Positions 1 to 9,126 are shown, numbered from the stretch's first letter. The stretch: DNA of 54,057 nucleotides from Crocinitomicaceae bacterium (GCA_020832365.1 JAFIEX010000002.1:1-54057); one strand, 5' to 3'. Notes: generated from the sequence alone by a model not told the origin. Numbers and translations are program-made.

Positions 1-211
1 ACAAAGCACCTTCAAATGAATTTCTAAATTGAATTTGAGATGTTTTCGTTGGTTTGAAAAGTACAGCATATTTATCAAAGCCATACATTTTGGAGATAAA
101 ATTACGGGTGTATTCCTCACATTTCACCCGGTCATCTTTCAGTTCTCCTATTATAAGAATACCATTTAACCACTCTTTTTGTGCTGCTTCAACTTTATCT
201 TTTGTAATCAT
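1..211 (-). CDS. 5' part of a small unrecognised protein (possibly SnoaL/NTF2-like)
   Basis: An open frame starts with ATG at 211-209 on the minus strand and runs off the left edge after 70 codons. The protein begins MITKDKVEAAQKEWLNGILI and continues with charged residues, then a segment containing YGF, VLFKPTKTS and QFR. This arrangement (helical start, then YG..VLFKPTK and a later FR) recalls small SnoaL/NTF2-fold proteins that are often given the unreliable label phosphoribosyl-AMP cyclohydrolase; that is recollection, not a search. A perfect TAnnTTTG promoter element lies 29 bases upstream, after the stop of the LysR gene, so it probably has its own transcript although it shares the strand. 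The C-terminal part lies outside the window, so the function stays open. Confidence 0.6.
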   Translation of the reverse strand, partial: MITKDKVEAAQKEWLNGILIIGELKDDRVKCEEYTRNFISKMYGFDKYAVLFKPTKTSQIQFRNSFEGAL

Positions 212-239
212 AATTGTCTATTTAATACATTTATTTTTG

Positions 240-247
240 CAAATGTA
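240..247 (-). promoter_or_regulatory. -7 promoter element for the partial small gene
   Basis: The minus strand reads TACATTTG, a perfect match to the Bacteroidota -7 consensus TAnnTTTG, 29 bases before the ATG at 211. No clear -33 TTG is seen at the usual distance, so strength is uncertain. Confidence 0.5.
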
Positions 248-267
248 TTAAAACAATTAAAGTACAC

Positions 268-1182
268 CTATTTTGGAGTGATGATTGATGAGATCATTCG
301 GTTTTTTTGACTTTGAATGTAACTTAAGTAACGCTCGGCAACAGGACTAAGATTTTTTCCTTTTAGCCAAACGATGTTCCAAGAAGTTACGATAGGCAAT
401 CCTTCTACCTCAATTATTTTCAGGGATTTATTTTCAAGTTCATTAACTATTCCGATTTGTGGCATGATGGAGTAGCCAAGGCCAGCCATTACCGCCTGCT
501 TAATTGCTTCATTCGAAGTTAATTCGATTTTTACATCTACTTTAGTCTTGCTTTCTTTGAAAAAACGTTCCATGTTATTTCTGGTAGCAGAACCTTGTTC
601 TCTAAAAATTATTTGATTGTTATTCATAAACGATTCTAAATCATTTATTTTGTTTATCTCACTATGTTTTCCACCTATCATAAATAATCTGTTGTCCATC
701 AAAGTTTCAAACGCTAGGTTCATTTTTTCCGGTATTTCAGAAACTAGCGCAAAATCGATTTCATTCTTTTCTAAGGCTCGTTCAACTTGCTGCTTGTTTT
801 TTACATCTAGTTTAAGTTCAATAGTTGGATGCTGTTTTATAAAATCGGTAAGCAAATAAGGTATAATGTATTTCCCCGTAGAAACACTCATTATTTTGAG
901 TTTACCTGATAAAAGATTTTTATATAAGTCTGCTTTCGAAGAAAGGTTTTTGTATTCATCAAGAATGGTTTTTGCTGACTGTGCCACTTCCTCTCCAAAC
1001 TCGGTTATGTTTATGCCTCTTCCAATGTAATCAAACAAAGGAATATCAAATTGTTCTTGCAATTTTTTTAATTGAATTGACACGGCTGGTTGGCTCAAAT
1101 GTAAATTCTTAGAGGCTTGTGTGATGCTTTGGTGTTCGTAAACTTTTAAGAATATTTCTAATTGGTGTATGGTGCAATGCAT
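268..1182 (-). CDS. LysR-family transcriptional regulator
   Basis: A 304-residue protein of normal LysR length. Residues 1-60 form the winged helix-turn-helix, visible as HQLEIFLKVYEHQSITQASK followed by LHLSQPAVSIQLKKLQEQF and then the typical turn to ITEFGEEV. Residues from about 90 to the end form the two-lobed periplasmic-binding-like effector domain, with GKLKIMSVSTGKYIIPYLL near its start. The ATG at 1182 gives the normal family N-terminus. It is divergent from isocitrate dehydrogenase with an 83-base gap that holds promoter elements for both genes and an imperfect inverted repeat. LysR proteins often control the divergent neighbour and themselves, so icd is the natural candidate target, but the effector cannot be read from the sequence. 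Confidence 0.93.
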   Translation of the reverse strand: MHCTIHQLEIFLKVYEHQSITQASKNLHLSQPAVSIQLKKLQEQFDIPLFDYIGRGINITEFGEEVAQSAKTILDEYKNLSSKADLYKNLLSGKLKIMSVSTGKYIIPYLLTDFIKQHPTIELKLDVKNKQQVERALEKNEIDFALVSEIPEKMNLAFETLMDNRLFMIGGKHSEINKINDLESFMNNNQIIFREQGSATRNNMERFFKESKTKVDVKIELTSNEAIKQAVMAGLGYSIMPQIGIVNELENKSLKIIEVEGLPIVTSWNIVWLKGKNLSPVAERYLSYIQSQKNRMISSIITPK

Positions 1183-1219
1183 AGCTTTTAGTTAATGTAA
1201 TGGTTTTAAAATATAAATG

Positions 1220-1227
1220 CAAATATA
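1220..1227 (-). promoter_or_regulatory. -7 element of the LysR gene, inside a divergent inverted repeat
   Basis: The minus strand reads TATATTTG, a perfect TAnnTTTG element 38 bases before the LysR ATG. On the plus strand, positions 1241-1248 read CATATTTG, one base off the consensus, 18 bases before the icd ATG. The two copies are arranged back to back, so CAAATAT (1220-1226) and ATATTTG (1242-1248) form a 7-bp inverted repeat. The region is a plausible site for a LysR dimer or tetramer. Confidence 0.5.
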
Positions 1228-1265
1228 TTGATATTTTTTGCATATTTGTAGGTAAAATTCTAGGT

Positions 1266-2699
1266 ATGACAAAAATTACAATTGCAAAAGGAGATGGTAT
1301 TGGTCCTGAGATCATGGACGCCACGCTTAAGATTTTATTTGCCGCTGGCGCAAAAATTGAATTAGATGAAATTCAAGTTGGTGAGAAAGTTTATTTGTCA
1401 GGGAATACTTCTGGTATTTCACAAGATGCTTGGGGAAGCATTCTGACCAACAAGGTTTTTTTGAAAGCGCCAATTACAACGCCACAAGGTGGGGGGTATA
1501 AGAGTTTGAATGTGACCATGCGTAAAACTTTGGGCTTGTATGCGAATGTTCGTCCTTGTAAGAGCTTGCACCCTTACGTAAAAACAAAACATCCAGTAAT
1601 GGATACCGTAATTGTGCGCGAGAATGAAGAGGATTTATACGCTGGAATTGAACACCAACAGACCAATGATGTGATTCAGTGTTTAAAATTGATTTCAAAA
1701 CAAGGTTCTGAAAAAATTATTCGATATGCTTTTGAATATGCGAGAGTCTATGGAAGAAAAAAGGTGACTTGTTTCACAAAAGACAATATAATGAAACAAA
1801 CGGATGGTGCATTTCACCGCATTTTTGATGAGGTAGCGAAGGAATATCCGGATATCGAGAACGAGCATTGGATCATTGATATCGGAGCAGCTAAACTTGC
1901 AGATACACCAGAGCATTTTGATGTTATTGTGATGCAAAATCTTTATGGAGATATATTGTCAGATGTGGCTGCTCAAATAACAGGTTCTGTTGGTATGGCT
2001 GGTTCCTCTAATATTGGGGCATCTTGTGCGATGTTTGAGGCAATTCATGGTTCAGCTCCAGATATTGCAGGAAAAGATATTGCGAACCCTTCAGGTTTAC
2101 TTCAGGGTGCTATACTCATGTTGAAACACATTGGTGAAAGGGAAGCTGCTGAGAAAATTCAAAATGCATGGTTACGCACCATCGAAGAAGGTATCCATAC
2201 CGCAGACATTTATGATGAAAAAATCAGCACCAAGAAGGTTGGAACACAGGCTTTTGCTGATGCTGTTATAGCTAATTTAGGTAAGGAGCCAAGAAAGTTC
2301 CCGGTTGCGAATTATGCAGGTGACGCAACATTTAAACTGCCAGAAGTATCGTTGCTAAAGCCTTCCATTAAAGAATTAGTGGGGGTAGATGTATTTGTTG
2401 ATGCGGAATGCAGTGCGGATAGCTTAGCGGAGAAATTAAATGCTGCTCAAGTGGATGATTTGAAATTGATAATGATTACCAACCGGGGTGTAAAAGTTTG
2501 GCCAGGAGGCTTTAAAGAAACTTTTTGTACCAATCATTGGAGATGCAGATATCAAATAGAGGGGGGAGCTGTTGTTGATAAAAAGCAAATTATTTCGCTT
2601 TTAACTTCCCTAAATGAGCATCAAATAGATGTGATTAAAACAGAAAACCTTTACAATTTTGACGGTAAAGCAGGTTATTCTTTAGGGCAAGGTCAATAA
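1266..2699 (+). CDS. icd: isocitrate dehydrogenase, NADP-type, Thermus-like long form
   Basis: Catalyses oxidative decarboxylation of isocitrate to 2-oxoglutarate in the cytoplasmic TCA cycle. The ATG at 1266 gives 477 residues beginning MTKITIAKGDGIGPEIMDAT, the canonical nucleotide-fold start; an upstream in-frame ATG at 1200 would add 22 hydrophobic residues and overlap the promoter, so it was not used. Substrate and cofactor motifs are visible: SLNVTMRKTLGLYANVRP, VRENEEDLYAGIE, QNLYGDILSD, and HGSAPDIAGKDIANP. The roughly 140-residue tail after the dehydrogenase core, which includes a WPGG motif, matches the long homodimeric type known from Thermus and Rickettsia rather than the E. coli type. 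NADP preference is inferred from the family. The gene stands alone, divergent from a LysR regulator and closed by a hairpin terminator. Confidence 0.93.
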   Translation: MTKITIAKGDGIGPEIMDATLKILFAAGAKIELDEIQVGEKVYLSGNTSGISQDAWGSILTNKVFLKAPITTPQGGGYKSLNVTMRKTLGLYANVRPCKSLHPYVKTKHPVMDTVIVRENEEDLYAGIEHQQTNDVIQCLKLISKQGSEKIIRYAFEYARVYGRKKVTCFTKDNIMKQTDGAFHRIFDEVAKEYPDIENEHWIIDIGAAKLADTPEHFDVIVMQNLYGDILSDVAAQITGSVGMAGSSNIGASCAMFEAIHGSAPDIAGKDIANPSGLLQGAILMLKHIGEREAAEKIQNAWLRTIEEGIHTADIYDEKISTKKVGTQAFADAVIANLGKEPRKFPVANYAGDATFKLPEVSLLKPSIKELVGVDVFVDAECSADSLAEKLNAAQVDDLKLIMITNRGVKVWPGGFKETFCTNHWRCRYQIEGGAVVDKKQIISLLTSLNEHQIDVIKTENLYNFDGKAGYSLGQGQ

Positions 2700-2720
2700 G
2701 TCCATATTTTATTAGTTTGA

Positions 2721-2755
2721 ATGGCTGCTGAATTGATTCAGCGGCCATTTTTTTT
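2721..2755 (+). terminator. Rho-independent terminator of icd
   Basis: Arms TGGCTGCTGAA and TTCAGCGGCCA (one G-U pair) with a 4-base loop are followed by eight T residues, 22 bases after the icd stop codon. Confidence 0.85.
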
Positions 2756-2864
2756 AGACTTGAAAGAATAGCGAAAATTTAATTTTTATAAGTTAGGCAG
2801 CTAATTACATTTACAATCGTTAATATTACACTATTCAAGTCGACGCTACTGAGCTAAAAAAAAC

Positions 2865-5800
2865 ATGATGAAGACTATTAATGTGTTACTCTTTACTGGT
2901 TTGTTTGCTTACCAGAGTGCTTTTTCACAACATGCAGCTTGGCATGATCAAATGCAGGATAACAAGGTGAATTTTTATGAAGTTCAAGAAAATTTTGAGC
3001 TTTATTGGGGCAATCGTGTTTATGAGCGTGGAAAAGGATTTAGACAATATAAAAGATGGGAGTGGTTTGCAGCGCCTAGGGTTTTCCCTTCAGGAGAAAG
3101 ACCGGTTTATTCTCATGCTTGGCAAGAAAGAAAGCTATTCGACCAAAATTATCCTTCAGGTGAATTAAGGAATCAAACTTGGCAGCCATTAGGACCAACC
3201 AGTTGGAGTGCAATTTCATCAGGTTATAATCCAGGGATTGGTAGGGTTAACTTCATTGTAGAAGACCCAAATAATAGCCAAATCGTATACATTGGTGCAC
3301 CAGCTGGTGGTCTGTGGAAAACAACCAACGGAGGAAATTCTTGGCAACCATTAACGGATGATTTTATGTCGCTTGGTGTTACGGGGATAGCTATAAATCC
3401 TTCTAACAGTCAAGAAATTTACATTGCCACTGGTGATGGTTTTGCAAGTGATAGCTACAGTGTAGGTGTATTTAAATCATTGGATGGTGGAGAAACTTGG
3501 CAACCAACAGGAATGAGTCAGCAAATAACTGATTTTGTTCGTTCTCGGAGATTGGTAATGCATCCAACTGATTTCAACACCCTGTTATTAGCTACAAATA
3601 CTGGATTGTTTAAAACGGTAGACGGTGGGTCGAATTGGCAACAAGTTCGCACGGGAAATTTTCGTGATGTTGTTTATCATCCTACTGATCATAATATTGT
3701 TTATGCTTCTACAAATAGGTTGTTTCGTTCCACGGATGGGGGAGATAATTTCAATGCCATAACAGGTGGACTTCCTTCTCCAACGCAATTGAACAGAATG
3801 GAAATAGCTGTTTCACCAGACGCACCAGATAGGGTGTATGTTGTTGCTGGCAAGTCATCTGATCACGGATTACATGGTGTTTACAGGTCAGACGATGCAG
3901 GGTTATCTTTTCCAACAGTATTTAATAGTAAGAATCTTTTTGGCTACAGTGAACTGGGAGATGATCAAGGCGGACAAAGTTGGTTTGATATGGCCATTGC
4001 TGTCAATCCAAATAATGCAGACCATATATTCATTGGTGGGGTAAATGTTTGGGAAAGTACAAATGGTGCACAGGACTTTACGATTAACTCTCATTGGGTT
4101 TTTCCAACGACTTTTAATTATACCCATGCCGACATTCATGCATTGGTTTTTTATGGTAATCGATTGTACTGTGGAAGTGATGGTGGCGTTTTTGTTTCTC
4201 ACGACGAAGGATCAAGTTTTTTAGATTTATCAGAAGGGCTTCAAATAGGTCAGTTTTATAGTATTGATGGAGCTAGTTATGATGCCAATCGCATTATTGG
4301 TGGCACACAAGATAATGGCTCAAAGTTAAAACTTTCACCGAATGACTGGGTTCATATAATGGGAGCCGATGGCATGCAGGCAAAATTTCATCCTACTAAT
4401 CCAAATGTAATGTATTGTACCCAACAGTTTGGTAATTTGCATCGCTCTACCAATGGCGGAAATAACTGGGAGTATATTTTTAATGGAGATTTTGAAGATG
4501 GTAATTGGGTAACTCCTTTTGAAATGAAATCAAATGGTGATTTGCTCATTGGATACGAAAGTATTTGGCTTAGCCAAAACAATGGTGCCAGTTTTAATGT
4601 GCATTCTGCTCCTTTGGTTTCAGGTAGCTCAATTAACTGTATTGAGATCTCAAAAAGTAATGAAAATACCATTTACGCCAGCGTGGAAAATCAAGTTTTT
4701 AGAACATCGAATGACGGCGTTGATTGGTCCAATATTACGAATAATTTACCCAATCTTTTTGTGACAGATATTGAGGTACATCCTCATAATCCAAATGTGG
4801 TTTATGTTGCTTTCTCGGGTTATTCAGCGACTGAAAAACTTTTTGTAAGTACTGATGGAGGTCAAAATTGGATGAATATTTCTAATAACCTACCAAATTT
4901 ACCAGCAAACGCATTGGCTTTTCAAGCAAATAGCAATGGTGGTCTTTATGTCGGAATGGATGTTGGTATTTATTATATTGATAGCACTTTATCAAGTTTT
5001 GTGGCTTATGATGAAGACTTGCCCAATGCACCAATTAGTGACTTGGTAATTCATGAAGGGACCAGCCATATTAAGGCAGCTACCTTTGGTCGTGGTGTCT
5101 GGGTAGCTGATTTGTTTACTGTTCCAGAAGTGCCACCCGTAGCGAGTTTTATTACTTCTAGCTTGTCCAATGTGTGCATGAATGACAGTGTATCCTTTTT
5201 TGACCAGTCACAATATGGTGGGAATAGATTTTGGTCTTTTCCTGGAGGTTTTCCAACCACAAGTGCCTTACAAAATCCAAAAGTTTACTTCCCTAGCTCG
5301 GGAGTTTATCACGTTATGCTGATTAGTACTAATGCATTTGGCACAGATACTTTGATTCAATCTATTGAAATCAATATGGGAGAAGGAGCTTTGTCAATTG
5401 CGTTACAAACGGATAATTATCCTTCTGAAACTTCTTGGGAAATATTGGATGATCAAGGAAATAGCGTTCTTCAGGGTGGTAATTACAACAGTGCTAACAC
5501 TTTATTTACTCAGAATGTCTGCTTAGATACTGGCTGTTATGTTTTTCATATTTATGATGAATGGGGAGATGGTATTTGCTGCGGGGAAGGAGAAGGGTTT
5601 TACGAGCTAACGCTTAACGGAGACGTTATTATTCTTGGAGGTGAATTTACATTTCAACAATCATATCCATTTTGTGTAGAATCATCATTAAGCCTTTCAG
5701 AACACAATATGATAAGTTTTATAGATGTGCTACTTTACCCAAATCCAACAACCAATATTTTAAATATAGAACCATCTGAAGAAACCTTAGAATATGATTG

Positions 5801-5957
5801 TGTGCTTTTTGATGCGATGGGTAAATTGGTTCAAAACTACCAAGGCATGAAAGGGAAACAAACTATTTCTTTAAGCAACTTAAGCTTAGGAACTTATTTC
5901 ATCAATATTGATTTTGGAAGCAGTGTAGTTCGAAAGAAAGTTGAAGTAATGCGTTAA
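2865..5957 (+). CDS. secreted Asp-box (BNR/VPS10-like) propeller protein with PKD and T9SS type A sorting domain
   Basis: A 1030-residue exported protein. A Sec signal peptide covers about residues 1-21 (hydrophobic core LLFTGLFAYQSAFSQ). Residues ~105-755 carry at least eight Asp-box or Asp-box-like motifs, for example FKSLDGGETW, FKTVDGGSNW, FRSTDGGDNF, HRSTNGGNNW and FVSTDGGQNW, as in sialidase and VPS10/sortilin propellers. A PKD-like domain follows (~765-845; core VCMNDSVSFFDQS), then a Cys-rich beta domain with DEWGDGICCGEGEGFYEL. The last ~75 residues are a T9SS type A domain with YPNPTTN and a KKVEV end. No sialidase catalytic residues could be identified, so it may be a binding or structural propeller rather than a glycosidase. 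The product should be handled by the PorU/PorV system encoded at 21-27 kb. No obvious operon partner. It converges on the lipoprotein gene after only 22 bases. Confidence 0.85.
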   Translation: MMKTINVLLFTGLFAYQSAFSQHAAWHDQMQDNKVNFYEVQENFELYWGNRVYERGKGFRQYKRWEWFAAPRVFPSGERPVYSHAWQERKLFDQNYPSGELRNQTWQPLGPTSWSAISSGYNPGIGRVNFIVEDPNNSQIVYIGAPAGGLWKTTNGGNSWQPLTDDFMSLGVTGIAINPSNSQEIYIATGDGFASDSYSVGVFKSLDGGETWQPTGMSQQITDFVRSRRLVMHPTDFNTLLLATNTGLFKTVDGGSNWQQVRTGNFRDVVYHPTDHNIVYASTNRLFRSTDGGDNFNAITGGLPSPTQLNRMEIAVSPDAPDRVYVVAGKSSDHGLHGVYRSDDAGLSFPTVFNSKNLFGYSELGDDQGGQSWFDMAIAVNPNNADHIFIGGVNVWESTNGAQDFTINSHWVFPTTFNYTHADIHALVFYGNRLYCGSDGGVFVSHDEGSSFLDLSEGLQIGQFYSIDGASYDANRIIGGTQDNGSKLKLSPNDWVHIMGADGMQAKFHPTNPNVMYCTQQFGNLHRSTNGGNNWEYIFNGDFEDGNWVTPFEMKSNGDLLIGYESIWLSQNNGASFNVHSAPLVSGSSINCIEISKSNENTIYASVENQVFRTSNDGVDWSNITNNLPNLFVTDIEVHPHNPNVVYVAFSGYSATEKLFVSTDGGQNWMNISNNLPNLPANALAFQANSNGGLYVGMDVGIYYIDSTLSSFVAYDEDLPNAPISDLVIHEGTSHIKAATFGRGVWVADLFTVPEVPPVASFITSSLSNVCMNDSVSFFDQSQYGGNRFWSFPGGFPTTSALQNPKVYFPSSGVYHVMLISTNAFGTDTLIQSIEINMGEGALSIALQTDNYPSETSWEILDDQGNSVLQGGNYNSANTLFTQNVCLDTGCYVFHIYDEWGDGICCGEGEGFYELTLNGDVIILGGEFTFQQSYPFCVESSLSLSEHNMISFIDVLLYPNPTTNILNIEPSEETLEYDCVLFDAMGKLVQNYQGMKGKQTISLSNLSLGTYFINIDFGSSVVRKKVEVMR

Positions 5958-5979
5958 ATCAGGTATTTATTCATACAAA

Positions 5980-6543
5980 TTACTTTCTGCCAGGAGGTAA
6001 GTTTCCTATGTATCGTGCACATGGATAAGTGTTCCAGCTGCAAGGAATAACCTTATTGATTTCGAAATTTTCAACGCTTCCCTTTTTGACCTCAAAAATA
6101 GCATCAGGTTGGTCGAAATAACGTATTAAACAGTCCTCTTTAAAACCTGTAAGTTGAACATTGTTAAGAATGTCTAACTTCAACTTTTCAAAGATTAGGG
6201 TGTCTTTTTTGTACTCGAAAACAATAGCGTAAGTTCCTTCTTTGAGGCGTGTAGTGATGACACCTTGAGAATCGGCTTGAAATACCATGGGATTTGGAGA
6301 TTGCCAAAGGTTTTTATCTCCTTCGTGAATAATTATTTTAGCGAAAGAAAAGATAGTTTTTTGTTGATGTTTTTCAAGGATTTCTGGAGTTGGTTTTGCT
6401 CCGCCACAATACGCTTTTGAAGTTGTGAGTGTAATTTGTAAAGGCACTAAGTCTTCTGTTTGTTTTCCTTTTTGAACAATTGAACAACCACCAAAAATGA
6501 CACTCGTAAAGATGAATATCCTAAAGCTTAAAAATGTATTCAT
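5980..6543 (-). CDS. predicted lipoprotein, Bacteroidota, unknown function
   Basis: The ATG at 6543 gives 187 residues beginning MNTFLSFRIFIFTSVIFGGC, a lipoprotein signal with lipobox FGGC (Cys 20). The longer frame from 6579 would put 12 basic residues in front of the signal and overlap the upstream uup gene, so the internal start was chosen. The mature part contains several cysteines, a short segment like a carboxypeptidase-regulatory loop (GVITTRLKEGTYAIVFEYKK, residues ~97-116) and an end rich in Cys and Pro. I do not recognise the family. It lies 16 bases after uup on the same strand and probably forms an operon with DUF4293 and uup. No hairpin follows it; the convergent secreted-protein gene ends 22 bases away. 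Confidence 0.75.
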   Translation of the reverse strand: MNTFLSFRIFIFTSVIFGGCSIVQKGKQTEDLVPLQITLTTSKAYCGGAKPTPEILEKHQQKTIFSFAKIIIHEGDKNLWQSPNPMVFQADSQGVITTRLKEGTYAIVFEYKKDTLIFEKLKLDILNNVQLTGFKEDCLIRYFDQPDAIFEVKKGSVENFEINKVIPCSWNTYPCARYIGNLPPGRK

Positions 6544-6559
6544 AATCCTTAGCTTATTC

Positions 6560-8437
6560 TTAATCAACAAACTCCGCAAGCTCCATCCAACGGTCAGATT
6601 TCTGCTCTATCGTTAGCATAACATTTGCCAAGTCTTTACTGAGCGCTGACAGTTTTTCCCCCGGTAAATTAGAGTCGGAAAGCTGATGAGTGAGTTCTTC
6701 TTTCATCTTTTCTAACTCCATAATTTCCTTGTCTAATTGTTCAAACTCCTGTTTCTCCTTAAAGGAAAGTTTTTTCTTCAGTTCTGGCGTATCTACTGTA
6801 GTAGTAACAGATTCACTTTTAGTTGTTTCTTTTTTCTGAATAGTGTTTGCGGAAATTTTTTCTTCTTTTTGAATTGCCCTGTACTGTGTATAATTTCCGA
6901 TGATATCCTTAATTTGTCCCTCACCTTCAAATACAAAAAGATGATCCACCATCTTATCCATGAAGTAACGGTCATGTGAAACAACGATCAAACAGCCTTG
7001 AAACTGTCTTAGATAATCCTCAAGCACGCTCATTACAAAAATATCTAAGTCGTTGGTTGGTTCATCTAAAATGAGAAAGTTGGGATTTTGCATCAGGACT
7101 TTCATCAGCTTCAAACGACGTTTTTCTCCTCCGCTTAATTTGTGGACAAAATTATAGTGCATGCTGCGGGGAAAGAGAAACTTTTCTAAAAACTGCGCTG
7201 CAGACATTTCCTTTCCTTTTTCTAGAGGAATAAATTCTGCCACCTCTCGAATGACATCAATTACTTTCATGTCCTCATCAACTGTAATGTTTTCCTGAGA
7301 ATAGTAACCAAAAACAACAGTATCGCCTACAACAACTTTTCCAGCATCAGGGGTTTCTTTACCCATGATAATATTTAAAAAAGTAGATTTTCCCACACCA
7401 TTAGGACCAACAATTCCGAGGCGTTCTTGACGTTTGAAATTGTAGCTGAGTTGATCCAGAATAACTTTATCGGTATAGGCCTTGCTGATTTTATGTAGCT
7501 CCAGTATTTTAGAACCTAAACGTTCCATTTTGGTGCCAAGTTCTAATTCGTCTTTCTGAGTGTTTTGTTGTGCTATTTTTTTGGTTTCATGAAAAGCATC
7601 TACTCTAGCTTTTTGTTTAGTCCCCCTTGCCTTAGGTTGTCGACGTATCCATTCTAGCTCTTTTTTGAATTGCTGTTGTGCTTTCCCAATTGTAGTTGCT
7701 TGTAATTCCTCTCTTTCAGCCTTTTTTTCTAAGTAATAGGAAAAGTTTCCTTTATAGCGATATAAGGTGGCATCGTCTAATTCTAATATTGTATCAGCAA
7801 CTACTTCTAAGAAATATCTATCGTGGGTTACCATTAAAATGGTGGATTTAGATGATGACAAGTAGTTTTCCAGCCATTCAATCATGTCTAAATCCAAGTG
7901 GTTTGTTGGTTCATCTAAAATTAAGAAGTCAGGTTCTGTAATTAACACTTTTGCCAGCGCTACTCTTTTTTTTTGACCACCGGATAATTGCCCAATTAAT
8001 AAATCGCTGTTATCTAGCTTTAATTTGGATAATATTTGCTCTATTTTAACATCAAAATCCCACGCATTAAGCTCAGAAATAGCCTCAAACAAACCGGCCA
8101 TTTTTTCTTCGTCTCCTTCTTTGAGCGCTAGCCGATACTGCTGAATTGTGCGTAATTCAGGTAAGTCATGGTCAAATATGGCTTCTAAAATCGTTTGATT
8201 TTCAGGAAGCGTTTCCGCTTGTTCGAGGTAAGCAACGCTAATATCTTTTCTAAAAACGGCTTTTCCAGCATCTATTGATTCAATGCCGAGGATACATTTT
8301 AACAAGGTAGATTTTCCACTACCATTTTTAGCGACTAATGCTACTTTTTGACCTTGGTCAATACCGAAAGTGATATCTTCGAATATAGTTCTGTCTGCGT
8401 AGGTCTTTTTCAGACCCTCAATGGATAAATAATTCAT
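6560..8437 (-). CDS. uup: ABC-F family ATPase, Uup type
   Basis: A 625-residue soluble protein with two ABC domains and no membrane segments. Domain 1 has Walker A AKNGSGKST and signature LSGGQKKRVALAK with FLILDEPTNHLD. A charged linker (WIRRQPKARGTKQKARVDAF, the P-site-tRNA interaction motif region of ABC-F proteins) leads to domain 2, with GPNGVGKST, LSGGEKRRLKLMK and LDEPTNDLD. Residues from ~550 form a charged C-terminal coiled coil, as in Uup. ABC-F proteins bind the ribosomal E site; Uup has also been linked to DNA structure processing in E. coli. Its start codon shares one base with the stop of the DUF4293 gene (TAATG), which suggests translational coupling. Alternative: another ABC-F subgroup, but the C-terminal coiled coil favours Uup. 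Confidence 0.92.
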   Translation of the reverse strand: MNYLSIEGLKKTYADRTIFEDITFGIDQGQKVALVAKNGSGKSTLLKCILGIESIDAGKAVFRKDISVAYLEQAETLPENQTILEAIFDHDLPELRTIQQYRLALKEGDEEKMAGLFEAISELNAWDFDVKIEQILSKLKLDNSDLLIGQLSGGQKKRVALAKVLITEPDFLILDEPTNHLDLDMIEWLENYLSSSKSTILMVTHDRYFLEVVADTILELDDATLYRYKGNFSYYLEKKAEREELQATTIGKAQQQFKKELEWIRRQPKARGTKQKARVDAFHETKKIAQQNTQKDELELGTKMERLGSKILELHKISKAYTDKVILDQLSYNFKRQERLGIVGPNGVGKSTFLNIIMGKETPDAGKVVVGDTVVFGYYSQENITVDEDMKVIDVIREVAEFIPLEKGKEMSAAQFLEKFLFPRSMHYNFVHKLSGGEKRRLKLMKVLMQNPNFLILDEPTNDLDIFVMSVLEDYLRQFQGCLIVVSHDRYFMDKMVDHLFVFEGEGQIKDIIGNYTQYRAIQKEEKISANTIQKKETTKSESVTTTVDTPELKKKLSFKEKQEFEQLDKEIMELEKMKEELTHQLSDSNLPGEKLSALSKDLANVMLTIEQKSDRWMELAEFVD

Positions 8438-9012
8438 TATCTTATTCTGTCTATCGACTTAATTAATTGTAAGTCGCGTTTGATGCCTATCAAGGCTAAA
8501 AAGGAGAAGGCAGTAGAAAATACTAAGCAATAGAACCCCAAGCCTAAACGTGCTTTGAGTTCGGCTCCGTCTACTGCAAAACCACTCGCTTGATTTTTAC
8601 CTAAATAATAAATTAACAAGACGAATAGGAATGCGACAAGGTTTAAAACGAAATTCAGTCGTGCTATTTTTTGTTGTGTGGCTAATTTTTTGAAGGAAAG
8701 TAAGGTTGCGCCAGCTAATAGCGTGAGAAATATAGAGAATAAATAATAAGGAAAGCTTACTACTGGCTGTCTTTGAACTTGATTTGTTTTTTCTTTTATT
8801 TGGAGTAGTTTTGAAATGTTTTCGTTTTTTGCTTGGTCAAATTGAGATCCGAACTCAGCATCAGCCTGCGAACCAAAAACATTAACGGTCAAGGTTAAGT
8901 CTATTACGTCTTCTTGCTGGATATTGTAAAAGAAAACATTACTGCCCAAGGTCAGTGCAATTAGTGCAACAATAACTAGAGCTAAATAAATAGATTGAAC
9001 ACGTTGTATCAT
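8437..9012 (-). CDS. DUF4293-family integral membrane protein
   Basis: The ATG at 9012 gives 191 residues starting MIQRVQSIYLALVIVALIAL, the family's characteristic N-terminus; a further-upstream start at 9042 would add ten residues not expected in this family. Four hydrophobic segments can be seen: residues ~8-28, ~88-106, ~115-135 and ~157-175, with a periplasmic loop between the first two. This arrangement (MIQR..QS.YL start, four helices) is typical of a small family confined to Bacteroidota. No biochemical role is known to me. It is the first gene of an operon with uup, coupled through a TAATG overlap. Confidence 0.8.
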   Translation of the reverse strand: MIQRVQSIYLALVIVALIALTLGSNVFFYNIQQEDVIDLTLTVNVFGSQADAEFGSQFDQAKNENISKLLQIKEKTNQVQRQPVVSFPYYLFSIFLTLLAGATLLSFKKLATQQKIARLNFVLNLVAFLFVLLIYYLGKNQASGFAVDGAELKARLGLGFYCLVFSTAFSFLALIGIKRDLQLIKSIDRIR

Positions 9013-9073
9013 AACTTTTATTTTGTCTGCGAATATAGGCAATTCAGCGCTTTAGACTTTAAATTGCAGTAAA

Positions 9074-9106
9074 TAAAAAAGGCTATTTCACATGAAACAG
9101 CCTTTC
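9074..9106 (-). terminator. Rho-independent terminator of the Bax-inhibitor-1 gene
   Basis: Read on the minus strand, AGGCTGTTTCA and TGAAATAGCCT form a hairpin with one mismatch and a short loop, followed by a run of six T, 21 bases after the BI-1 stop. It separates that gene from the DUF4293-uup operon downstream. Confidence 0.8.
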
Positions 9107-9126
9107 ATTAAGCAATATAAATTCAA

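Noticed and set aside
2780-2860. A promoter with TACATTTA before the secreted propeller gene
   Set aside because: It is one base from the -7 consensus with no -33 element, so it was not listed as a feature.
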